The notes: generated by a model from the letters alone, not told the origin. Numbered from the stretch's first letter, positions 17,916 to 26,602 are shown. The stretch: DNA of 64,000 bases from Solirubrobacteraceae bacterium (GCA_029263125.1 JAJCYD010000048.1:124001-188000), one strand, 5' to 3'. Numbers and translations: made by a program.

Positions 17916-18563
17916 ATGCCGATTGCATTGAAGGAGTGGGCGGTCACCGTCCGCGCTCTAGCTGAAGGGGAACAGCTCATCACTCTGCGCAAGGGTGGCC
18001 TTCGCGAAGCCGACAAGCGCTTCCGCGTCGAACACGAGCGATTCTTCTTGTATCCGACGTTTGATCATCAGCGCCACGACCTCGTACGGGAGTCGCACAT
18101 CCCGGAGCTCGGACGCGCCCTGGAGGAGGGTGTCTGGGCGGAGGGCGAACCGCCGATCCAGGCGATCGAGGGCGCCGTCAACGGCGACGTCGCGGGACCG
18201 ATCCCGCAGCCCGACCGCGTGCGCATCCGCGCGTGGGCCCAGCTCGCCGGGCACTTCACGATCACCGATCCTCGCTGCCTCGACGCGCTCTCGCCGTTCT
18301 ACGTATGGAGCACCGACTACGCCGAGAAGCGCCTGGCGTGGAAGCGCCATCACCCGCTGCACGTCCTGCTGCTGCGCACGTACCGGATCCCGCGGCCCGT
18401 CACGGTCCGCGTCAAGGACGAGTACGGCGGCTGCCGCTCGTGGCTGGAGCTTCAGCGCGACCTGCCCTTCGAGGGCACGCCGGTCCTGTCCGACAGCGAG
18501 TTCGAGCGCGCTGCGGAGGCGATCGGCGCGATCGCCGAGGGCGGCGTCCCCGCCCTCGTCTAG
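17916..18563 (+). CDS. DUF1802 family protein
   Basis: 215 residues starting ATG at 17916. The opening PIALKEWAVTVRALAEGEQ followed by LITLRKGGLRE and FFLYPTFDHQ is the conserved head of DUF1802 proteins, which are cytoplasmic and uncharacterised. There is no signal peptide or membrane helix. It sits 12 bases before the DUF1152 gene, probably in one transcript. A short (CCCGT)n repeat occurs just upstream at about 17880-17900. Confidence 0.85.
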   Translation: MPIALKEWAVTVRALAEGEQLITLRKGGLREADKRFRVEHERFFLYPTFDHQRHDLVRESHIPELGRALEEGVWAEGEPPIQAIEGAVNGDVAGPIPQPDRVRIRAWAQLAGHFTITDPRCLDALSPFYVWSTDYAEKRLAWKRHHPLHVLLLRTYRIPRPVTVRVKDEYGGCRSWLELQRDLPFEGTPVLSDSEFERAAEAIGAIAEGGVPALV

Positions 18564-18575
18564 AGGGCGTTTGAC

Positions 18576-19511
18576 GTGATCGCCGCGCTCGGCTCCGCCG
18601 GGCGCGTCCTCGCCGTCGGGATCGGCGGCGGGGGTGATGTCGTCGGCGCGCTCGCGGTCTCGCAGCTGGCGCACCTGCTGGGCACGCCGGCGGTCGTCGG
18701 CGGGCTGAGCTGGGAGCGCCGTCCGATCGACCCCGGCGCCGGTCCTCGCCGCATCGACGAGATCGACGGCGCGCGGCGCATCGATGCGTGCACCGCGCTC
18801 GCCGGCCCCGACACGACCGGCCCCGGCGGCTTTCGCTTCGCGGAGTCGCACATGTCGCGTCATCTGGGCGAGCCGGTGCTGCTGCTGGATCCCAGCGGCG
18901 GGCCCACCGCCGTAGCCGCGGGGCTCGTTGCCGCGGCGCGCGAGCTGGAGTGCGACCTCGTCGTGCTCGTCGACGTCGGCGGAGACGTGCTCGCCCATGG
19001 CGACGAGGCCGGCCTCGCCAGCCCGCTGGCCGACGCGGTGTGCCTCGCGGCGGCGCCCGCGCTGGCCTCCGGCGGGCTCCCGGCGATGCTGGCGGTCTTC
19101 GGAGCCGGCTGTGACGGCGAGCTCACGCCGCCCGAGACCGACGAGCGCTTCGCCGAGGTCACGCGCGCCGGCGGCCACCTCGGCACCTGGGGGCCGGGGC
19201 CCGCTGAGATCGCAGGCCTGGAGGCGGCCGTGGAACAGGTCCCCACCGAGGCGAGCGCAATGGCGCTGCGCTGCGCGCGTGGCGACCGCGGGATGACGAC
19301 GATCCGCGCCGGGACCCGAGCCGTCGAGCTGAACGCCGCCGGGGGCCAGCTCGTCTTCTTCGACCCGGTCGTCGCCCTGCGCAGCGCGGCTCGCTGCGCG
19401 GCGCTCGTCGAGCACGCGAGCTCCCTGCTCGACGCCAACGACATCCTGCTGGCCCAGGGCATGTCGACGGAGCTGGCCTACGAGACCAGGCATGCGTCCA
19501 CCGATCCGTAG
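18576..19511 (+). CDS. DUF1152 family protein
   Basis: 311 residues from a GTG at 18576. The protein starts with a glycine-rich loop GIGGGGDVVGAL and continues with LVVLVDVGGDVLAHGDEAGL and LAVFGAGCDGEL, matching DUF1152, an uncharacterised Rossmann-like family related to nucleotide- or phosphate-handling enzymes. It is preceded closely by DUF1802. Its 3' end overlaps the first 20 bases of the broken penicillin-acylase gene. Confidence 0.85.
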   Translation: MIAALGSAGRVLAVGIGGGGDVVGALAVSQLAHLLGTPAVVGGLSWERRPIDPGAGPRRIDEIDGARRIDACTALAGPDTTGPGGFRFAESHMSRHLGEPVLLLDPSGGPTAVAAGLVAAARELECDLVVLVDVGGDVLAHGDEAGLASPLADAVCLAAAPALASGGLPAMLAVFGAGCDGELTPPETDERFAEVTRAGGHLGTWGPGPAEIAGLEAAVEQVPTEASAMALRCARGDRGMTTIRAGTRAVELNAAGGQLVFFDPVVALRSAARCAALVEHASSLLDANDILLAQGMSTELAYETRHASTDP

Positions 19512-20954
19512 CTCGCTCACGGCGTGGCTCGGCGCCGCCGCCGTCGCCGTCGCCGCTGCGAGCTGCGCGTTCACGAGCGCCGCCGCCGCCGCTCAGGTGC
19601 AGCCCTATCGCGCCGGCGACTACGGCGGCTTCTCCGACGTCCTGCCGCCCGGCTCAAACGGCCGCACCAACCTCGTCGAGCTCGCCGCCTTCCTCGCGAC
19701 CGGCAGGCGGCCGGCGCACAACGACGACCAGCGCGGCATGTACGCCCGGCTGCTCAGCGCGACGCCGGGTGTCACGCAGGACATCCTCGGACTGCTGTTC
19801 AAGACCAGAGCTTCGGCGTCGCGCCCGGCGACCAGGCTCGTGCCTACAGCCCGCGTGCCGGGCTGACGATCACCCGGGATGAGTCCTTCGGCGTGCCCCA
19901 CGTCCACGCGACCACGCGCGAAGCGGCGATCTTCGGCCTCGGCTACGTCGCCGCCGAGGACCGCCTCTTCTTCATGGACGTCCTGCGCCATTCCGGCCGA
20001 GCGCAGCTCAGCTCGTTCGCCGGTGGCGCGGCCGGCAACCGCCACATGGACGAGGAGCAGTGGCGCCAGGCGCCCTACACCGAAGCCGACCTCCAGCTGC
20101 AGGCCGACCGGCTCGACGATCTCTACGGCGACGAGGGCCGCGAGGTGCAGGCCGATCTGATGGCCTACGTCGCCGGGGTCAACGCCTACATCGGCGAGGC
20201 CAAGCTCGACATCACAAAGATGCCCGGCGAGTACGCGGCGATCGGCCGGCCGCTCGGGCCCGACCCCTGGAAGGTCACCGACGTCATCGCGACCGCCTCG
20301 CTCGTCGGCGCGATCTTCGGCAAGGGCGGCGGCGACGAGCTGACCCAGATGGAGGTGCGCCGATCGTTCGTCGACCGCTACGGCGGGCGACGCGGCAGGA
20401 AGCTGTGGCGGGAGTGGGCAGCGTTCGAGGATGCCGACGCGCCGACGACCGTCCGCCGCAAGCGCTTCCCCTACCAGACGCCGCCACGCAAACCGGCTCG
20501 CGGCGCGCTGGCCCTGGCCGACAGGGACTCGCTGACCCGCACGCCCGTCCTCGCGAGCCAGAGCGGGCCGCCGCCCAGTGGCGCGTCTGCCATCACGGGG
20601 CTGCTTGATGGCCTGCTGCCCGGCGACGGCGGTCAGCGCGCGATGTCAAACGCCCTGTGGATGCGCGCGCAGTTCGAGCCATCGCTGGGGTCCGCGCTCT
20701 TCGATCAGCTGCGAGCCGTGCACGGGCTCGACAACGAGCCTAACGACGACGGCGGGCACACCGGTTCGGCGTACCAGCGAGGCTCGTTATACGCCGACGA
20801 CACCTGCGCGAAGGCCGGCAAGCCCGGCGACCAGGCCTGCTTCGACGCGATCGCGTTCCGCTCGACCGGCGGCGTCACGCAGCCGCTGATCGGCTGGCAG
20901 AACCGGCCGACCTACCAGATGGCCGTCGAGGTCCAGGGCCACCGGCCGCGGTAG
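19492..20954 (+). pseudogene. Penicillin acylase family protein, frameshifted and internally deleted
   Basis: The ATG at 19492 opens a secreted protein with signal peptide (SSLTAWLGAAAVAVAAASCA). The frame continues to about 19802 (DILGLLFK) and then resumes one frame over with DQSFGVAPGD, TRDESFGVPHVHATTREA and YVAAEDRLFFMDVLR; restoring one G after AAG rejoins them. The auto-processing serine motif AMSNALW is present near 20650, but instead of the roughly 450-residue catalytic beta chain only about 100 residues follow before the stop. Their end matches the family's C-terminal region (GVTQPLIGWQNRPTYQ). Both lesions indicate a dead gene. Confidence 0.82.
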
Positions 20955-20998
20955 CGTCCGGGGGGAGCCCGACTCGCGGCGGCGAACCTCTCAAGAAC

Positions 20999-21757
20999 AT
21001 GGCTTCCTGGGTCGAGGCGAGCTCGGCGAACTTCACGGCCCGCTACGACGAAGCCGACCAGGCAGACGTCCGGGGCGTGCTCAACCTCCTCGAGGCCACG
21101 CGCGAGCGCCTCGGGAACGTCTTCCCCGCGCTGCCCGACGAGATCAACGTCGTTCTGCACCGCAGCCGCACCGAGGTCGACCTCGCGCAGCCGCTGCTGC
21201 CGATCATGCGCAGGGCGACGACCCCGGCGGCCCGCCGCTATCTCGTCGGCTGGGCCGGCCGGGGCGCGCTGCACGTGATGTCCCCGAAGGCGCTGGCACT
21301 TCGCGCGGCCAACGTCGAGGGCTCCAGCGAGATGCTGTCGCTGGCGCCGGCGGCGCTCTACGTGCAGCTCGTCGTCGCCGCGTGCAATCCCGATCTTCCG
21401 CCGCCATGGAGCCCGCGCAGCGCCGCGCGAGCCGCGCGCTGGGCGTGGCTGCTGGCCGGCACCGCCCAGTGGTTCTCCGATCAGACGTCCCACGCGCGGC
21501 CTGCCATCGCCCGACGCCTGCGTGAGGATGCCCGCCCGGACTTCCCGCCCCGCCTGCGCGACGCGGCGCTGTTGGGCGGCAGCGTGATCGACCTCATCGC
21601 GCGCGAGCAGGGCACCGGCGCCGTCGTCGAGCTCGCCTGTTCGCCGTTGCCCGGTGGCGGCACACGCGAGGCGCTGCTGACCGCCTTCGGCGGCCGCGCG
21701 CTGATGCACTCCGAGGGCACCTGGCGCGCGCACCTGGCGCGCCTGGCCGGTCAGTGA
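20999..21757 (+). CDS. Hypothetical protein
   Basis: 252 residues, not recognised. The first part (SANFTARYDEADQADVRGVL, then LPDEINVVLHRSR) resembles the opening of peptidase-MA-like domains in which a tip helix is followed by a metalloprotease core, but no HExxH is present where it would be expected. There is no signal peptide and the protein is rich in alanine and leucine helices. It follows the penicillin-acylase pseudogene by 44 bases and ends near the DUF4411 remnant on the other strand. Confidence 0.65.
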   Translation: MASWVEASSANFTARYDEADQADVRGVLNLLEATRERLGNVFPALPDEINVVLHRSRTEVDLAQPLLPIMRRATTPAARRYLVGWAGRGALHVMSPKALALRAANVEGSSEMLSLAPAALYVQLVVAACNPDLPPPWSPRSAARAARWAWLLAGTAQWFSDQTSHARPAIARRLREDARPDFPPRLRDAALLGGSVIDLIAREQGTGAVVELACSPLPGGGTREALLTAFGGRALMHSEGTWRAHLARLAGQ

Positions 21758-21788
21758 GAAGCGTACCCGCCGGGAAGTGAAGCCGACC

Positions 21789-22252
21789 TCAAAAAGACGC
21801 CCCCAGCATCGTCAGCGCTTCGGGATTGGTGCAGCACGGAACGTCAAGATGTTTGCAGATGCCCGGCATCGTTCGATCCCAGCGACGGGTCGGTACGCCG
21901 CTGAAGCTGCGCCCTTCGTACGTCGCAACCGTGAACCCACGGTGCTGAGCATCAGCGATCACAAACGGATCAGCGCCGTCCCGACGTCCTGGGTTCGCAA
22001 ACCGCGCATACACCGCTCCCACCCTGCGTTGAACCGCCTCGATCGGGTCGATGAATACGTGGTCGGGCTGCTGCTTGCACCATGGGTGACCTCGTCGTCT
22101 TTGGCTACCAGCTCCAGGTACACCGCCCGCGGAGTAATGATGCGGCCGTCGGCCATCGCGTCGGCTACCAGTTGCCACACGCTGGGAAACGTCGGCGGCG
22201 GGTAGTGGTCCCGGCGTCCGTTCAAGTAGGCACTTGTGTCCAAGACGAGCAC
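21789..22252 (-). pseudogene. DUF4411 (PIN-like) protein, frameshifted
   Basis: The GTG at 22252 starts a PIN-like protein: LVLDTSAYLNGRRDHYPP, then RAVYLELVAKDDEVTH. At about 22080-22088 the frame breaks and the rest continues in another frame: WCKQQPDHVFIDPIEAV, ADPFVIADAQHRGFTVATYE, MPGICKHLDVPC. Adding one base restores a full-length DUF4411 protein of about 154 residues, and the total length of 464 bases (3n+2) agrees with a single-base loss. DUF4411 genes usually pair with an XRE/ImmA-IrrE gene, which lies two bases upstream here and is intact. Confidence 0.78.
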
Positions 22253-22254
22253 GC

Positions 22255-23391
22255 TCAGGCCAGGCGTCCAAGCTGGTCTCGGAGCTTCTCGAAGTTGTTC
22301 ACTTTGACGCCCGCCAGAAGGGCTGAGGCGACCGGGTAGGTGACGGCCTGACCATCCAGCGCCGAGAACACCAACTGGATGAATCGCGGTCCGAGACCTG
22401 CGATCTGGTTACGGTAGTAGTCGCCGCCACTGCGTGGAGTTTGCACACTCTCGCGGCCGCGAGAACGGATCTCAGCGATGACTGCGCCGCCCTCTCGTTC
22501 AGGAATGAGTCCTGTAGCACTCAAGCGGACCGTCGCTGCGAGCGGCGTCACGCTGAATGTGCGCGACACTTGCTCGACCTGTCCGAGCAACGATGGCGCT
22601 TCGGAATCGCGAAATGCCTCGGCAAGCCAGTCCGAGGGCATCAGCACCTCACCGGCGAACTCGTTGCACCACCGTTCAGTATGGCGGTCGGAGGGAACAC
22701 CGTTCGCGGCAAGAACGAGGTGGCCGAACTCGTGGATGACCGTGAATGCGCGTGCCCGCGGGTCGTCCTTCGTGTTGGCGACTACGATCGGGACTGAGGA
22801 GTCGATGGACGCGAACCCCCGCATTTCGTCGACAGGCATCGAGCCGTCCTGCATCACCAGGATCCCCTGTGCCTCCAGAGCGTCCGTCCACGCCCGCAGC
22901 GGCGCGTAAACATCGGTCCAGCTCGCCTGTTCGTCCCGCCCGATGCCAAGGACTTTTCGTGCGCGATCCGGCAGCTTCGCGTGATCGGCGGCGACGAACT
23001 CGGCGGCCTTGATGGTCCATGGCGGTGCCTCGCCGAGTGCCTCGTATAGCTCGATGGCAGCGTCCTGGCGTTCACGAATGCGACGAACGAGAAACTGCAT
23101 CGCAGCCGGCCAAGGCGGTGTCGGTGCGCCGGGGAGCCGGCGAAACTGGGTCTCTTGCGGCTCCTCAGTTGGAGGCTCCGCAAGAAAGAGCGTCGCGAAC
23201 GGTCGCCCATAGAGCCTTGCGAGCGTTTCGGCTTGACGGAGGGTCAGTAGGTCATGGCCGTTTTCGGCCATCTCAAGTGCAGACCAGCGCAGCTTGATGG
23301 CGCTCGCCGCGTCCTCAAGGGAATAGCCCGCGGACTCCCGGGCCCAGCACAGAACTTCCGGCGTGACGTATGCCAGCGTACGAGGTGTCAC
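22255..23391 (-). CDS. XRE-family regulator fused to ImmA/IrrE-type metallopeptidase
   Basis: 378 residues. An N-terminal helix-turn-helix (LCWARESAGYSLEDAASAIK, then WSALEMAENG) is joined to a zinc-peptidase domain with VIHEFGHLVLA (His220, His224) and CNEFAGEVLMPSDW. Such proteins act as regulator/antitoxin partners of DUF4411 or as proteases that cleave a repressor during stress or prophage induction. The partner DUF4411 gene two bases downstream is frameshifted. An hsdM relic ends 10 bases upstream. Confidence 0.9.
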   Translation of the reverse strand: MTPRTLAYVTPEVLCWARESAGYSLEDAASAIKLRWSALEMAENGHDLLTLRQAETLARLYGRPFATLFLAEPPTEEPQETQFRRLPGAPTPPWPAAMQFLVRRIRERQDAAIELYEALGEAPPWTIKAAEFVAADHAKLPDRARKVLGIGRDEQASWTDVYAPLRAWTDALEAQGILVMQDGSMPVDEMRGFASIDSSVPIVVANTKDDPRARAFTVIHEFGHLVLAANGVPSDRHTERWCNEFAGEVLMPSDWLAEAFRDSEAPSLLGQVEQVSRTFSVTPLAATVRLSATGLIPEREGGAVIAEIRSRGRESVQTPRSGGDYYRNQIAGLGPRFIQLVFSALDGQAVTYPVASALLAGVKVNNFEKLRDQLGRLA

Positions 23392-23401
23392 GGACTCAAT
23401 C

Positions 23402-23548
23402 CTACGTCGTTGCGATCACGGCGAACGGGAGCCTCAGAGCGACGGTGGCAGGCATCACGGCGAGGATGCTCGCGCGTCGACTGTAGTCGCCGCGCAATAG
23501 CTCGGCGATCCCCCAGACGAGGTTCGCGTGGTTCTTGACGTCGGTCAT
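23402..23548 (-). pseudogene. Type I restriction-modification HsdM N-terminal relic
   Basis: A 48-codon frame starting ATG at 23548 reads MTDVKNHANLVWGIAELLRG then DYSRRASILAVMPATVALRL and stops. The first part matches the conserved head of HsdM/N-6 adenine methylases (NHANxIWxIADLLRGxY...), and the remainder keeps the hydrophobic pattern of the next helix in diverged form. The real protein is about 500-800 residues long, so over 90% is missing. It lies 10 bases before the XRE/ImmA gene in the same direction. Confidence 0.6.
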
Positions 23549-23688
23549 ATACGGACTCGGGCGGACACGGAATGCATGCTGAGCGACGTTCGCAGAAGCG
23601 GGCACGAGCTGCTGCGGAAGCGTTGCGCCGGTGTGACAAGAGGCGCGCAAGTGCTGCGAAAACCATGTCCATGGGGGATCGTCCGTTC

Positions 23689-24174
23689 ATGGACATCAGC
23701 GAACTCCTCCCCCTCTCAGACCGCCAGGCACGCACGGTCATCATCGCCGCGGAGCGCCATGGCTTCGAGCGCGATCCTGACCTCAACGCGGTCTGGTATG
23801 ACCACCTGCTCCACGAGGATGCCGAGCAGGCGCTCGGCTATCTGCAGACCCACGACCCGGATGCGCTGCGCGACGCGCTCGTCGCCGCGGAGCCGATCCC
23901 GGCGGACCGCGCCGCCGAGCGCATCACCGAATCGGGGCGCTTCAGCCTTCACGACGCGGATGTCGTCATCGACGTCGCGAAGCGCTGCGACTTCACGCCG
24001 CCGACCATGGACCTGCCACTCCTGCCGATGAACCTCGAGTGGGAGCAGGCCCGCGCCTCGGTCGCCTTCCTCTGGGAGCACCACCCGGCGCTGCTGTCCG
24101 AGGCCATCGGCGAGCTCGCGCAGCTCGCGCCGCTCCCAGAGTGGGGCGTCGAGGCTTCGGCCTGGTGGCTGTAG
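23689..24174 (+). CDS. Hypothetical protein
   Basis: 161 residues from the ATG at 23689 (in-frame ATGs at 23665 and 23671 are possible; a GGGGGA stretch lies 10-12 bases upstream of the one chosen). It is acidic and mostly helical, with repeated short units such as DPDLNAVWYDHLLHEDAEQ and DPDALRDALVAAEP. There is no membrane segment or known motif. It lies between the hsdM relic and the VapBC operator. Confidence 0.6.
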   Translation: MDISELLPLSDRQARTVIIAAERHGFERDPDLNAVWYDHLLHEDAEQALGYLQTHDPDALRDALVAAEPIPADRAAERITESGRFSLHDADVVIDVAKRCDFTPPTMDLPLLPMNLEWEQARASVAFLWEHHPALLSEAIGELAQLAPLPEWGVEASAWWL

Positions 24175-24179
24175 CAGTT

Positions 24180-24199
24180 CGTAGCACGCTGGTGCTACG
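24180..24199 (+). promoter_or_regulatory. Palindromic operator of the VapBC module
   Basis: CGTAGCAC, loop GCTG, then GTGCTACG: perfect 8-bp arms, ending 9 bases before the antitoxin ATG at 24209. Antitoxins of the Phd type autorepress by binding such inverted repeats over their own promoter. No other function fits this position. Confidence 0.7.
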
Positions 24200-24208
24200 G
24201 TGATCTGC

Positions 24209-24460
24209 ATGCATCGGGAGATCTCCGTCCGCGACCTGCGAAACCACACGGCGAAGGTGGTCGAAGCCGTGCGCTCGGGGGAGCGACTCTCGCTGACGGT
24301 CAACCGCACCCCCGTCGCGGACATCGTTCCTCACCGTTCCTCGCGCAGCCCGTGGATCGCGTCGGCGACGCTGCGCGAGATCGTCGCGGAGGCCGGCGCG
24401 GACGCCCGGCTGCTGGAGGATCTCGCATCGATCCGCGAGGACCGGATCGACGTGGCGTGA
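24209..24460 (+). CDS. Phd-type antitoxin of a VapBC module
   Basis: 83 residues. I chose the ATG at 24209 (HREISVRDLRNHTAKVVEAV) because the upstream GTG at 24200 touches the operator. The head is a Phd/YefM DNA-binding domain, with SLTVNRTPVADIVP as the second strand pair; the tail is an acidic helix expected to bind the toxin. Its stop overlaps the toxin start (GTGA), and a perfect inverted repeat lies just upstream, pointing to autorepression. Confidence 0.88.
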   Translation: MHREISVRDLRNHTAKVVEAVRSGERLSLTVNRTPVADIVPHRSSRSPWIASATLREIVAEAGADARLLEDLASIREDRIDVA

Positions 24461-24840
24461 GCCGAGCGATCGCCGACACCTCGGTCTTCATCGCTCGCGA
24501 GACCGGCAGGCCGCTGGCCGATCTTCCCGACGAGATCGCGGTATCGGTGATCACCGCGGCAGAGCTCGAGCTGGGCGTGCTGCGAGCGTCCGACCCCTCT
24601 TCGCGGGCGACGCGTGTGGCAACGCTCTCGCGTGTCCGGGCCGCCTACCCGCTGCTGGCCATCGACGAGCCGACGTCCTCCTGCTTTGCCCGGCTCGCCG
24701 ACGAGCAGCTGCGCGCCGGGCGAAGGCCCCGCCGGCACGACACCTGGATCGCGGCGACGGCGCTGCGCCACGACGCGGCGGTCGTGACGCAGGATGCGGA
24801 CTTCGACGCCTTCGACTCGGTGCGGATCATCCGAGTCTGA
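24457..24840 (+). CDS. vapC: PIN-domain ribonuclease toxin (VapC)
   Basis: 127 residues from a GTG at 24457 overlapping the antitoxin stop. Acidic motifs of the PIN site are IADTSVFIARE, ITAAELELGVL, RRHDTWIAATAL and VTQDADFD; all four acidic positions are intact. This is the expected endoribonuclease partner of the upstream antitoxin. Confidence 0.92.
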   Translation: MSRAIADTSVFIARETGRPLADLPDEIAVSVITAAELELGVLRASDPSSRATRVATLSRVRAAYPLLAIDEPTSSCFARLADEQLRAGRRPRRHDTWIAATALRHDAAVVTQDADFDAFDSVRIIRV

Positions 24841-24846
24841 CGGGAG

Positions 24847-25248
24847 TCACAGCGCCCGCATGCGGTTCTTGCGGGCGTTGTGCTCGACCTCCGCGAGACC
24901 CAGCTCCTCCAGCAGCGGCGGCAGGTACATCCCCAAGCGCCCGCGCAGGCCCTTCTTCAGGCCGTAGAAGCCACCGACCGGGTTGGACGCCGAGCGGCCC
25001 CAGGCCTCGACGGTGCCCTCCTTCGCGGGCTTCTGCTCGTCAGCGCTGCCGAGCGCGATCCAGTCGCCGTGCTCGGCGAGCATGGCGTGCAGGTCGTCGA
25101 TGCAGCGCAGGTCATAGCGCAGCTGGGTCTTGCCGACCTGGCAGATCAGCGCCGGCGGATCGGCGTCCTCGTCGCGGTACATCGTGTACTGCGACGTTCC
25201 CGGCGGCGTCGTGAGCAGCCACGAATCGCCCTTCGTTCCCTCGGCCAT
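24847..25248 (-). CDS. Conserved hypothetical protein
   Basis: 133 residues, ATG at 25248 with an AAGGAG ribosome binding site six bases before it, which rules out the longer frame starting at 25299. The sequence has TPPGTSQYTMYRDEDADPPA, a beta-rich centre, and SNPVGGFYGLKKGLRGRLGM near the end. It is soluble, with no signal peptide and no known catalytic motif. It converges with VapC and is divergent from the PilZ gene. Confidence 0.72.
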   Translation of the reverse strand: MAEGTKGDSWLLTTPPGTSQYTMYRDEDADPPALICQVGKTQLRYDLRCIDDLHAMLAEHGDWIALGSADEQKPAKEGTVEAWGRSASNPVGGFYGLKKGLRGRLGMYLPPLLEELGLAEVEHNARKNRMRAL

Positions 25249-25373
25249 CTCGGTCTCCTTGGTTTCGGCACGACACGATTCGTCCTTCCTGCGCCACAAT
25301 GGTCATGGACCCTTGCAGTTGGCCCGATGTCAAGGCTGGACATCCAACGGAGGGGGAGGAGGCCAAGACCGCT

Positions 25374-25682
25374 ATGACCGTTGGCGAGACACGAGCGCCC
25401 CGCGCCGCCGTCGAGCTTTCCTGCACGCTGCGCCGCCACGTCGGCTCGCCGATCCCAGCGCAGACGCTCAACGTCGGGCCGCGAGGCATGCGGGTCCGCA
25501 GCCCGCGCCCGCTCAGCGAGGACGAGACCGTCGGATTCGAACTGCCCAACCTCGACATGCGCGTGACGGGCCAGGCGCGGGTCATCCGCCAGGAGCGCCC
25601 ACACGTCTACGCGCTGCTCTTCGAAGGGCTGCCCGAACCGATGCTGCGGCGGCTGCACGCCCTGGCGATCAACGCCCGCTGA
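25374..25682 (+). CDS. PilZ-domain protein
   Basis: 102 residues. The ATG at 25374 follows a long purine-rich ribosome binding region (GGAGGGGGAGGAGG). The domain shows RAAVELSCTLRRH, then TLNVGPRGMRVRS and FELPNLDMRVTGQARVIRQE, matching the beta-barrel of PilZ proteins that bind cyclic di-GMP. The RxxxR element is weakly placed (TRAPRAAVE), so nucleotide binding is plausible but not certain. It stands alone. Confidence 0.78.
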   Translation: MTVGETRAPRAAVELSCTLRRHVGSPIPAQTLNVGPRGMRVRSPRPLSEDETVGFELPNLDMRVTGQARVIRQERPHVYALLFEGLPEPMLRRLHALAINAR

Positions 25683-25695
25683 GCCCGACCTCGGC

Positions 25696-26190
25696 TCACG
25701 CCAGCAGCGCGGTCCCGACCCAGGCGATCAGCGCCACGACGACGAGCGCCACGAGCAGGAACTTCACGACCTGTCCCGGCGGCGGCGCGTCGCGCACCGT
25801 CTCGGCGCCGATCAGGTCGGCCTGCAACAGCACCTCGCGGGCGACCGCGTGCCCGGAGATCGGCACCATCACATCGCGCGGGCCGGCAGCCAGCATGTCC
25901 GGCACGTCGAAGCCGCGCATGCGCCGCAGCGTCGACGGGACGCCCTCCTCGAGCAGCATCCCCTGGATGAACTCCGCCTCGGTCTGATTGGTCGCGCCCA
26001 CAACGCGCACGAGCGCTCCTTCGGCGTACTGCGGCTTGATCTTGCGCGCGTAGCGCGCCGCCGCATCGCGCGCCAGCTCCGCGCCATCGGAGGATGCGTA
26101 GACGAGCGGCAGCGCGCAATCGCGGCAGAAGCGCTCGTCGAGCGGGTGCGCCTCGCCGCAGCTCGGGCAGACGAGCGCGTCCTCGTTCAC
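25696..26190 (-). CDS. Zinc ribbon / DUF2007-like membrane protein
   Basis: 164 residues from a GTG at 26190. The N-terminal zinc ribbon is CPSCGEAHPLDERFCRDC. A DUF2007-like segment follows (TEAEFIQGMLLEEGVPS, then RDVMVPISGHAVAREVL), the 'signal transducing protein' fold related to PII, and a C-terminal membrane helix (FLLVALVVVALIAWVGTAL). The GTG overlaps the stop of the JAMM protease gene, so the two are translated together. Confidence 0.82.
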   Translation of the reverse strand: MNEDALVCPSCGEAHPLDERFCRDCALPLVYASSDGAELARDAAARYARKIKPQYAEGALVRVVGATNQTEAEFIQGMLLEEGVPSTLRRMRGFDVPDMLAAGPRDVMVPISGHAVAREVLLQADLIGAETVRDAPPPGQVVKFLLVALVVVALIAWVGTALLA

Positions 26191-26588
26191 GTGACCGTGA
26201 GCTCGACGTCCTTGATCATGCCTCCGTCGATGAGAAAGGACCGGCTGTAGGGCTCGGCGTCCTTGGGCACGCCCACGATCAGCCACTCGACTCCGGGCCA
26301 ACCGGCCGCGAAGTTCACGTCGGTCTGCGACGGATACGGATCAGAACGGGTGTGGGAGTGGTAGATCGCGAGCAACTGCTCGGCGTCCTCGTCGTCCTCG
26401 GCGAAGACGAGCGGCAGCAGCTCGCGGCCGTCGATGTCGAAGCGAAACGGACTCGCGGCGAGGTTCTCGAGCTCGCGCACGGCCGTCGCCGTGTCGTCGT
26501 TGCCGAGGACCACGCCGCAGCACTCGTTGGGCGCATCGCGGACGGCGTGCTCGACAACCTGGTCGAGCAGTGAGCGGGCGATCTGCAC
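26187..26588 (-). CDS. JAMM/MPN+ metalloprotease, Mec-like
   Basis: 133 residues. The JAMM zinc site is complete: Glu22 in NECCGVVLG and HSHTRSDPYPSQTD with His77, His79, Ser87 and Asp90. In mycobacteria the equivalent protein Mec releases cysteine from the C-terminus of the carrier protein CysO. A CysM-like synthase, a CysO-like carrier and a MoeZ-like activating enzyme all occur within 9 kb on the same strand, which makes that role likely here. The GTGA overlap with the zinc-ribbon gene below is unexplained by this pathway. Confidence 0.9.
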   Translation of the reverse strand: MQIARSLLDQVVEHAVRDAPNECCGVVLGNDDTATAVRELENLAASPFRFDIDGRELLPLVFAEDDEDAEQLLAIYHSHTRSDPYPSQTDVNFAAGWPGVEWLIVGVPKDAEPYSRSFLIDGGMIKDVELTVT

Positions 26589-26602
26589 CCCGGAGAGGCT
26601 AC

